A DNA stretch of 64,000 nucleotides, taken from NCBI GenBank assembly GCA_947095535.1, contig OX352774.1:8122001-8186000 (forward strand). Direction: 5' to 3'. The notes beneath the pieces are model-generated. The model did no database searches. It was not told where the DNA came from and saw only the letters and a program-made list of their open reading frames with translations. This document shows positions 56,701 to 64,000 of this stretch, one piece after another; within the stretch, counting starts at the first letter, position 1, and each line of letters begins with the position of its first letter. The translations under genes and the position numbers were made by a program. Source of the stretch: Poecilobothrus nobilitatus. Taxonomy: Eukaryota; Arthropoda; Insecta; Diptera; Dolichopodidae.

Positions 56701-57977
56701 GTCATGAATTTTAAATCAATATTTTTTTGGATTTTTACTAATTTCCGCCTATAACTACCAATTTTTGTTCACATCAAATTTTTGTAATCTTTTGCTATAA
56801 GTGTATGTTGTTAGTAAGACATCGAATAAAGTTTTTTTTTTATGAATTTAGATTTTTTTTTGGCATTATGGAGTAGACGTTTCAGTGAGCTTTTAAAATT
56901 GATTTTTGTATTTTATTTAAATGAGTAATCCTTCATTTTTATTTAAAAAAATAAAGTTTTTTTATAGGCTATAATTTTTCATATTAATTATTACAACATT
57001 TTTTCAAATATCATTGTGGTGGCATATTTATTAAAATTATATCAAAATTTTTAGAAAGATAACAAATATTTCAAGATATGTAACTGAAAAACAAAAATAT
57101 CTAGTAAGAAAAATAAAAATTGTTATTTATTTAAATTTTATTTTTATATTGAAATTTAAATTTTTTTTTAAAGATATACATATATATATACATATAATAT
57201 AACTATTAAAACGTATTTTGCACTGTTCGAAGAATATTTAAGTTAAAAAAACATAAAAAATAAAAAATCTGGTTCTTAAAATAACTACCAGAATAACGAG
57301 TTCTATAAAAAATACAAAAAAAAAAAAAAAAAAAAAAAACAAAGTAATAATTAAAATTAAGTTTCATCTTCTTTATTTCATTCACAAAATTTAACGAAAC
57401 ATTTTATTTTTTGCTTTCTGTAAACTAATTTATCATTTTCTAAAAATGGAATTTTAATTTAAAATGTCTTTAAGTTTCGTATTTTGTATAATATTATGTA
57501 CATATTTAATTTTTTATTTTATAAAGCTTTATGATTTAAATAAAATTTAAAAAATTGTTAAATCTGATCAACTTCGTTTAAGAATAAGATATATTTTTTT
57601 TTGTTCTATAAATATTTACATATTCCCGAATCTAAAATTTGCTTCGTTCAAAGGACTAAAACAAGTAACGATAATACATAATTATATATAGTTATGAGTA
57701 GTTGTAATAAATTATGTTTGTATATAAAAGGATGTGTTCCTGTACAAAAAATATTGAAATTATGGAAAGGAGGAGAACGTTTCACATTTTATTCGATGAC
57801 AATAATATGATCGAATGGTAATTATTTTTTACATTAGCTTATGCGTCGTAAGTACATAATATGTATACGTATATGATAAATCCATTGGTACATTGGTACA
57901 ATTTACTATATTCATATTTTAAATTAAAGCAAAAAATGTTTAAAAAGAGTTTAAAAAAAGTGAAATTCGTGAGTGAG
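53768..57977. other. AT-rich stretch, no supported gene
   Basis: Notable only for a ~70-bp direct repeat ('ttttaagcactataccccaa' at 56161 and 56230) and for a slightly G/C-richer patch at 54890-54990. The antisense open frames here (for example 54032-54591, 56410-56613) have no recognisable domain. Confidence 0.5.
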
Positions 57978-58210
57978 TGAGTAAGTGGTGCAGTGACAGA
58001 ACGCCCGGGGAAATAAAGTCCGCAGGCTTTAATCACAAAACTTTTGGAACTAACGCTTGTGGACATTAAATCTTTTTCAAAAAAGAATTAAAGTCCATGG
58101 GTCTTAATTCCACTAGATCATGGGCTTTAAGTCCATTTCGAAAAAGAATTAAAGCCCACTGAGTAACACAAAGGTTACTATCATGATTCTGCATTCCATT
58201 TGATTAAATT

Positions 58211-58300
58211 TTATTTGGTGGCATGTCAGAAGTCTCATTGGGACTTTTGACTCACTTCAATAAGCCAGAAGTCCCATGGACTTTTGTCTCATTGTTAAGG
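58211..58300. repeat. Arm of a module-type element nested in element 3
   Basis: GGTGGCATGTCAGAAGTCTC, then GGGACTTTTGACTCAC, AGAAGTCCCATG and GGACTTTTGTCTC, follow the arm of the 40-kb element module by module, with GAAGT in place of TAAGT. A matching right end was not found. Confidence 0.65.
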
Positions 58301-58312
58301 CCTCAGGTATTT

Positions 58313-58745
58313 TTAGGAGAGATTTTAGAATTTAATTCAAAAGCAGGATTATAGCCCTTTTACAGAATATTTAGATATATGCATATTCGAGTTTCTGAAT
58401 TAGGAGAGATTTTAGAATTGGTTACAAAATCAGGATTATACGCTTTTTCCAGAATATGTATATAATCCTCGTAATTCAAAATTTGCATATGCATATATAC
58501 GTATATATAAATATTCTGTAAAAGGCGTATAATCCTGATTTTGAATTCAATTCTGAAATCCCTTCCAAAATCCCTGACAATAGGAGTATTACTTATAATA
58601 TACATATTTTGGCAATAGCATATAATCCTGATTTGGTAACCAACTCTAAAATCCCTTCCAATTCAGAATCTTTCACATTAGTAAATATTCTGCAAAAAGG
58701 GGATAATCCAATTTTTATCCGAAGTTTTAAAATCCCTCCTAATGC
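58313..58745. repeat. Large inverted repeat of 'aatcaggattata' units
   Basis: Units on the left read 'ggagagattttagaattggt' then 'aatcaggattata' (58313, 58396). Units on the right read 'tataatcctgatt' then 'caattctgaaatcccttcc' (58524, 58618) and again, diverged, at 58700. The two halves can pair across the centre near 58490, giving a long cruciform or RNA hairpin. Confidence 0.75.
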
Positions 58746-58930
58746 GTTTGCTCTACGTATTCTATTACTCTATTCTTTTAATAAAAAAAAATAGTCTTAA
58801 CTCCATGAGAAGGAATAAAAGCCCGCAGGTACTAATTCCTTTTAATTATGGGCTTAATTCCAATTCAAAAAGGAATTAATGCACGCGGTCTCTATTTCCT
58901 CGGGCGTTCTGTCACTGCACCGAAATAAGT

Positions 58931-59610
58931 AGTATATAGGAAATTCAAAATCTGATTTGAAAAGAATAATTTTTCACCTAATATTTTCATAATTTCATGT
59001 TTTATCTATGTGCTACAACATTAGATTGTAGATTTTGCTTATCTTCGTCCCACTGTATTCTTATTCAATTTTCGAATTAATTATTTTTGTCTTAAAGGAC
59101 TACTTATAGCATTCTGTATTTTTCACATTTTATTCTGTACAGAAGAAAGCTTAATTTCTTTGTTTTGAATGTTTTCATAAGATTTAATTTTTGTTCTATT
59201 TTGTTTTTTGTTTATTCAACCTACATATATTGAGTACATTTTTACATTTGTTTCTCCAATTTCTAATATTTTTCTGTATACTGGACAATAGATTTACAAT
59301 GAATGTGATAATATTAATATCCTTTTTATCAAAAACATCTTTTAATAGGCTCCCCATCGATATCCAAAAAAAAAAAAAAATCTGGAATAAAATACTTAAT
59401 CTTAAAGAAAAAAAATGTTGGAAAAAAATCTAAAAAAAATCTTGAATTATTTTTTTTTTAAATCATCAAATTTCGGCACCAAGGAATATATGTATTAAAT
59501 TTCTTGATGTCGGCTCCAAACTCTTGCTAATCAAATTATCCACCAATTAAGTAACCACCAACTTGGAATAAATTTCCCTCTATTTTTTTTTTTCTTTACG
59601 TATCCATATT
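58931..59610. other. AT-rich stretch, no feature seen
   Basis: No supported feature. Small open frames are Phe/Ile-rich artefacts. Confidence 0.45.
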
Positions 59611-59619
59611 TCAACAGCA

Positions 59620-59806
59620 ACACATTTTTTTTTTTTTTTATAGTTTATCTCCCTCCAGGAAATTACACAGCCTTTCCTTTTCAGGCGTGATTGTAAATGT
59701 CATAAGGCAAAATTATTTTTACGATGTGTGAGGCATTCGAACCCACACTCCCTCGGTATTTGCAGAGTATTTAATAAGTTCTTCCGCACTAGGATACCGA
59801 GGCCCC
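59620..59806 (-). repeat. SINE family A, full-length copy
   Basis: On the - strand: GGGGCCTCGGTATCCTAGTG head, T arm with GGTTCGAAT, the segment ATACCGAGGGAG able to pair with CCTCGGTAT of the 5' end over 9 bp, a degenerate body hairpin, GGAAAGGCTGTGTAATTTCC, then an A-rich tail. The anticodon-like arm has decayed. Confidence 0.85.
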
Positions 59807-59818
59807 ACAAGTGTAAAT

Positions 59819-59837
59819 AAGATGTGGACCACATCTT
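59819..59837. repeat. Palindrome between two SINE copies
   Basis: AAGATGTGG and CCACATCTT are separated by one base. It joins the two SINEs and may derive from flanking duplication or from the SINE tail word CCACAT. Confidence 0.7.
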
Positions 59838-59948
59838 ATTTTTTTTTTTTATGGCTTTTCTCTGCTACATAAATGTGGACAGGAAATTACACAGCCTTTC
59901 CTATTCAGGCGTGGCTGAAAATGTCGTAAGGGGGAATAACTTTTACAA
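59838..59948 (-). repeat. SINE family A, 5'-truncated copy
   Basis: Only the body is kept: 'cttacgacattttcagccac', the GGAAAGGCTGTGTAATTTCC hairpin and a near-palindromic CCACATTTATGTAG, with a poly-A tail. The head and boxes are missing. Confidence 0.85.
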
Positions 59949-60998
59949 TTTTGTTATTTTTTTTAATTAAAAATTGGTTTTTTTTTAAAAAAGAAAAACA
60001 TGAAATAAAATCTTGAAAAATATTAAATTTCAAGATTAAATTCAAGATTTTTCTTGATTCATGATTGTTTTTTCAAGATGTTTTATTTTTTGATGAAAAT
60101 TTTTCTTTTTAAAAAAAAACGACGCGCTTCTAACTTAATATGCTTTTTTAAATGCTCCATACTTTGAATCTTGTGTATCTACGTTTCTCTCACCGTATAT
60201 AACATAATATATAATTTTTACAAAACAATTTAATATCATCTCACTCTATTTATTAATATTGTTATTGGATCTTCAGTATTAATTAATATCATTTTAGAAA
60301 AAAGGTATTTAAGTATAGAAATGAAAAACAAAACACTTGGAAGTTATAAAAATTTTCAAATTAAAGTCATTAAATTTATTACAATTCAAATGTAATGCAA
60401 TCTGTGTTCATATAATTATTTAAAAAAAAATATAATGAAAATTTAATTAAAGGAAAAACTTCTACTTAAAATATGTATATACTACATACAACATTAATTT
60501 TGCATTTATATATACATATTATATGTATTAATATGTATGTATATTTATATTATGTTATAAAAATATTAATATTTCAGAAAAACAAAATGGAAATCGATTT
60601 TTTATTTATTTAATCTCAAATTTTCATAAAAAAAAAAAACAAAAAAAATAACTTAAAAATAAATTTTTATACATAAATAAAAGTGAAAAATTAAGAAAAA
60701 TATATAATAATATATTTTATATAAATGATTATTTTTTTTTTTTTTTTTTTTTTTATAAAAGTGTTTGATAATATTTTCATATAAATTAACAAAAAAAAAA
60801 AAAAAAATATCATTTATTAAATAAAAAAGAAAAACTGTAGTTAGGTGCCATAAATTAATGATAGGTAATTAATTATAATTTATAAATAAAAATAATTATT
60901 TATTAATAACTTGAAACAAAAATATAAAACTACAAAATAATAAAAAAAAATACAAAAATATTAATTTATAATTAAATATTGTAAAATTCAATTAATTA

Positions 60999-61048
<50 letters not shown>

Positions 61049-62385
61049 AAATTTTAAAAATAAACTTTACATGTATTAAACCGTAATTACAAAAAAAAAA
61101 AAAAAAAACCTAAATAAAATATTTATTATATATAAAAAACGAAAAAAAAAAAGAAAAGGAGTAACAAATTGCCATAATTACTATACTTAAATATATACAA
61201 GTATATATATACATATTACACAAATTCTTCAAATGCATTCATAAGATATGAAACAAAAAAAAATAAAGAAAAATAAAATTTATAAAAATAAAATTAATAA
61301 TTACAAAAAAAAAAAATATTTAATTAAGTGCAATTATTGTCTGTGAAAAGTTCAAAACAAAAAAAAAATAAATAAATAAAAAAAATAATTACAAATATAA
61401 ATATAGAAATATAATATAAAAATAAAAATAATTAATATATGTAAATTTATTTATAATTTATATTTATATATATATATATATATAGTGATTCTAAAAATAT
61501 ATTAATAAAATATAAATTAAAAAAAAAAAAATTAAATAGAATCTATAAATTAAATAGTAAAAATTATATAAAGTTTAGATATTAAATAAATAAAAAAAAA
61601 AAAAATAAAAAGAAATTTAATTAGTCAATTTATAGTAAAGCATTTTTATTTTTAAAATTAATGTGGTGTTATAATATTTTTGTAAGGTTTAAATGTAAAT
61701 TAATTGTGATTCAATGGTGTTTGTGTTAAAAGAGAAGTGTTTAATAAAAATAAAAACAAATAAATAAAAATATATTAATATTTTATTATAAATATATTAA
61801 TATCTATTAATATTTAAAAATAAAATTAATAGCAAAGTGTTAAATATTATTAATTTTTTTTTTTTTTTTGTATTAATTATATAAGTATGATATGAAAGGA
61901 TAACAAATAAAAAATTTACTTTATTGGGTGAATTAAATAATAAAAATAAAAACATTATTCTTAATTTAAAATAGGTTCTGTTGTTTTTTTTTTAATTTAA
62001 CTTTATAATTTTAAATTAGTAACTATATTATTAATTATGTAAACTTCATGCGTACATATATACTTAATTATATTTATTATATAAGTAATTAAAATTTTTA
62101 TTATATTTTAATTATATACTAAGACAGAATAATAATTAATTATAGTTACTTGAATCCATTAATTCATTACCATAACTATCAGTATTCCTTTTAATTTAAG
62201 TAAAAATTTTGATTTTGTATTTTTTTTTTTTTTTTTTTTTTGTAAATGCTCTAAACAATATTATTTATAATTAAGTAATTAATTAGTTAGTATAAATTGA
62301 TTTTACCTTTTTTAAATTTAAAGAAAAAAAATAATAGTAAGAAACAAAAGTTAAAAACAATTAAAGTCAAATCACAATTATTACA
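59949..62385. other. Extremely AT-rich region, no supported gene
   Basis: Poly-A/T and TA repeats almost throughout. No reading frame or element end is recognisable. Confidence 0.6.
61000..61048. repeat. (TA)n microsatellite
   Basis: About 20 near-uninterrupted TA dinucleotides, followed by further TA-rich sequence. A shorter run lies near 61467. Confidence 0.95.
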
Positions 62386-62391
62386 ATATTA

Positions 62392-62420
62392 TTCTCTCTC
62401 TCTCTCTGTCTTTCGGGTTA
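62392..62420. repeat. (CT)n tract followed by a balanced-composition patch
   Basis: A run of CT dinucleotides is followed by 'gtctttcgggttagccggta'. It lies about 400 bases downstream (- strand sense) of the candidate first exon. CT/GA tracts can be regulatory, but nothing here proves it. Confidence 0.6.
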
Positions 62421-62791
62421 GCCGGTAACCAATCTTGAAAAATAAAAATTTTTTTTTTTTAAATTTAAGATCAACTTTTTTTTTTGTTATTGGATGCGTT
62501 CACTGTTATATAAAACATTTTAGAATTATTAAATCGCTTTGAGCAATATTTTTTCCTAAACTTTTTTTTTTTAAGCGCTTAATTAAATTACTTCTATAAA
62601 TTTAGCAGCAAAAAAAAGAAGCTTCACTTTCTTCGAGCAGCAACCATTTATTTGACGTTTATTTAGTTATTTTTTTTTTTTTTTAAAAACTTTTGTAGTT
62701 GAAAGATTAAATCTTCTATTTTTTCCATCTTCATTGTTGTTTATATGACAAATAAAATTATAAAATAAATTTAAAAGTATAAAACGTCACT

Positions 62792-62817
62792 TACGGGAAA
62801 TGTCAGCTGTCACTTAC
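62792..62817 (-). other. Tandemly duplicated 5' splice site
   Basis: On the - strand, GACATTTTCCGTAAGTGAC is followed 24 bases later by GACATTTCCCGTAAGTGAC. The first GTAAGT (62817-62812) directly follows the 23-codon frame. Use of the second would add codons that run into an in-frame TGA before the donor. Confidence 0.65.
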
Positions 62818-62886
62818 GGAAAATGTCATTTTTTTTAAGCGCTGCAATTCATCATACTGTTCTTCATTTAACTGTACGTAGGGCAT
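62818..62886 (-). CDS. Candidate first coding exon of a - strand gene (unrecognised)
   Basis: ATG at 62886 (context caaaacaATG, good for insects) opens a frame of exactly 23 codons to 62818, beginning MPYVQLNEEQYDELQRLKK, followed at once by the consensus donor GTAAGT (phase 0 intron). The residues are acidic then basic, as in a short amphipathic helix, and codon composition is far more balanced than the surrounding A/T sequence. No family was recognised; no signal peptide or membrane segment is present. Downstream exons were not found with certainty. The GC-rich frame at 8821-8905 on the same strand is the only candidate and would imply an intron-rich gene spanning about 54 kb. It could also be a coincidence of a small open frame with a donor. 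Confidence 0.5.
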
Positions 62887-63776
62887 TGTTTTGTATTTTT
62901 AGTTTTTTTTTTTTAAATATTAAATAAATAAATATATAAAGTATATAAGAAGTTTACTTGGTTAATAGTACATAGTGTACTTACAAATTATATGTTATAT
63001 AATATAAATTTGTCAATTACAATAAGTAGATATTTTAAAATAAAATTAATTTTAACTAAATTAAAATTATTAATATTTTATAATGTTTCGTATATATATT
63101 ATTAGGTATCTAAGTTATAAAATTCTGTAGATTGGAGAAGGAATATAAATTTTAATCAGAACTTATTTGAAATTTTGTTTTTTAATTATAATTTCTATCT
63201 AAATTTTTTTTTTTGCACTCAAATAGTAATACATTTTTAATAATTATATGAAATGCCGAAAAATGATGGATTTTTTTTTTTCGATCTAGAAACTTTAGAT
63301 TATTTAAATCAAATAATGTAATTTGTTAACCGCCAAGATATTGAAATTTGTAAAAAAACATCTAGAAATTTGTGTTATTGTTTTTATTACAATGAACATT
63401 CACATCAGGATCTGTTAAGCCTAGTTAAAGAAAAATTGTGCTTATTTACGAAGCCATTTAACCAGAAACGAGCTGTATTGCTGATAATGATTTTTCAATG
63501 AAATAATGGATTTTTTTCAATCAATCATTTTAATTTTTAGTAATAAATTTTAACAATTGCTATACGCTGTGCAACTGTGTATCTTTCCATGGTGATTTGC
63601 CAAATAATACTAAACCCAAATGTCAATTTTTGAGGGAATCCGAAATAAAATTGGCTGCTATCGCTATGATGTTTAAAAAATATACATATACTTAGTACTC
63701 TTTACTAATTTGATTACCCTTTATATATTCAGTAGTCAGTCACTTCTATATATATATATATATAATTCGCTATAGT
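62887..63776. other. Possible 5' UTR and promoter region of the - strand gene
   Basis: If the exon at 62818-62886 is real, its 5' UTR and promoter should lie here. No TATA box at a telling position or other core element stood out. The part at 63300-63660 is less A/T-rich but has no recognisable coding frame. Confidence 0.25.
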
Positions 63777-63912
63777 AATTTAAATTTATGAAAATTGCTG
63801 AATTAGAAATAATGAAATTAATATGATATGATATTAGAAATAATGAAATTAATATAATATGACAGTATTAATTTCATTATTTCTAATTCAGCAATTTTCA
63901 TAAATTTAAATT
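63777..63912. repeat. Perfect 47-bp inverted repeat (hairpin)
   Basis: The arms at 63777-63823 and 63866-63912 are exact reverse complements over 47 bases, enclosing a 42-base loop. Part of the arm (TAGAAATAATGAAATTAATA) is repeated directly within the loop. No TSD was recognised. The exactness in such A/T-rich sequence points to a recent origin or an assembly or replication foldback. Confidence 0.9.
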
Positions 63913-64000
63913 TTTTGTTAGTTAAGTGATAGTTAATTACTTTATTATTAATTATTTTTCTATAAATTACTTATTTTTCAAATCATGGTACATAGGCTAC

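Larger units (their letters stand above)
57978..58930. mobile_element. Module-arm element 3
   Basis: The element spans 57987-58921 (935 bp). The ends share GGTGCAGTGACAGAACGCCC exactly in inverted orientation and continue with CGGGGAAATA or CGAGGAAATA. The arms alternate words such as GAATTAAAGTCC, GGGTCTTAATTCC, GGGCTTTAAGTCC and GAATTAAAGCCC (left, to about 58165), with a matching right arm (58795-58921). The flanking nine bases match at only six positions (tgagtaagt, gaaataagt), so the TSD is doubtful. The interior contains another arm and a large inverted repeat. No transposase. Confidence 0.8.

Noticed and set aside
62636..62659. Short - strand frame starting MVAARRK
   Set aside because: It stops after seven codons and no donor site follows within the frame.

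Overview
The window is a very AT-rich stretch of a eukaryotic nuclear genome, almost certainly an insect and probably a fly. The best taxonomic clue is an interspersed element seen twice (5306-6222 and 49355-50357). It has TATACCC termini, a TA-rich run, a (GTCC)n tract, central tandem units of about 147 bp and a 3' hairpin, which is the architecture of the mini-me/DINE-1 (Helentron-related) elements of Diptera. Introns with GTAAGT donors and T-rich acceptors, tRNA-derived SINEs, LINE fragments, hAT and mariner relics, and homopolymer and TA/ATT microsatellites fit this. No prokaryotic gene, rRNA, functional tRNA or CRISPR array was seen.

Host coding content is small. One convincing internal-type exon lies on the + strand (14381-15115). 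It begins after a T-rich acceptor, holds the first ATG of its reading frame, encodes about 234 residues of Thr/Asn/Gly/Gln-rich low-complexity protein with a KVEP motif, and ends at a consensus donor. A 23-codon candidate first coding exon lies on the - strand at 62818-62886, ending exactly at a GTAAGT donor that is tandemly duplicated. A GC-rich 28-codon open stretch on the - strand at 8821-8905 could be a terminal coding exon. If so, much of the window may be intron of a large - strand gene, but this link is inference. None of the three could be assigned to a named gene.

Most of the rest is transposon-derived. Left part (1-14.3 kb): a palindrome, a hAT element with an 8-bp target-site duplication (TSD) and a broken transposase, DINE-1/mini-me, a TIR element with a TGAA duplication, a mariner-like relic with 35 residues between its second and third catalytic Asp, a 130-bp hAT-type MITE, a SINE, and two copies of an unnamed ~0.8-kb family called family B here. 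Middle part (15-32 kb): further family B copies, SINEs, LINE tails, a single arm of a palindromic-module repeat, a 2.7-kb non-autonomous Helitron with A|TC...CTAG|T ends, and a ~680-bp tandem duplication. Right part (37-59 kb): a second SINE family with a LINE-like tail, then three elements with a shared and unusual design (40181-41332, 50923-52281, 57987-58921), a 431-bp hAT-type MITE, and a second mini-me/DINE-1 copy. The stretches 32.5-36 kb, 42-49 kb and 60-62 kb are nearly pure A/T with no supportable feature.

The two most notable structural observations are these. (1) A group of TIR elements has long arms built from alternating head-to-head modules of about 13-16 bp. Each element uses its own word (GGGACTTATGACC-like, GGGGATTATGACT-like, or GGAATTAAAGTCC-like) but the same layout; one has a perfect 9-bp TSD and another a 10-11 bp one. 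(2) Two tRNA-derived SINE families share a body hairpin and a non-tRNA stem that pairs the 5' end with the segment just before the T arm, supported by a compensatory change between the families.
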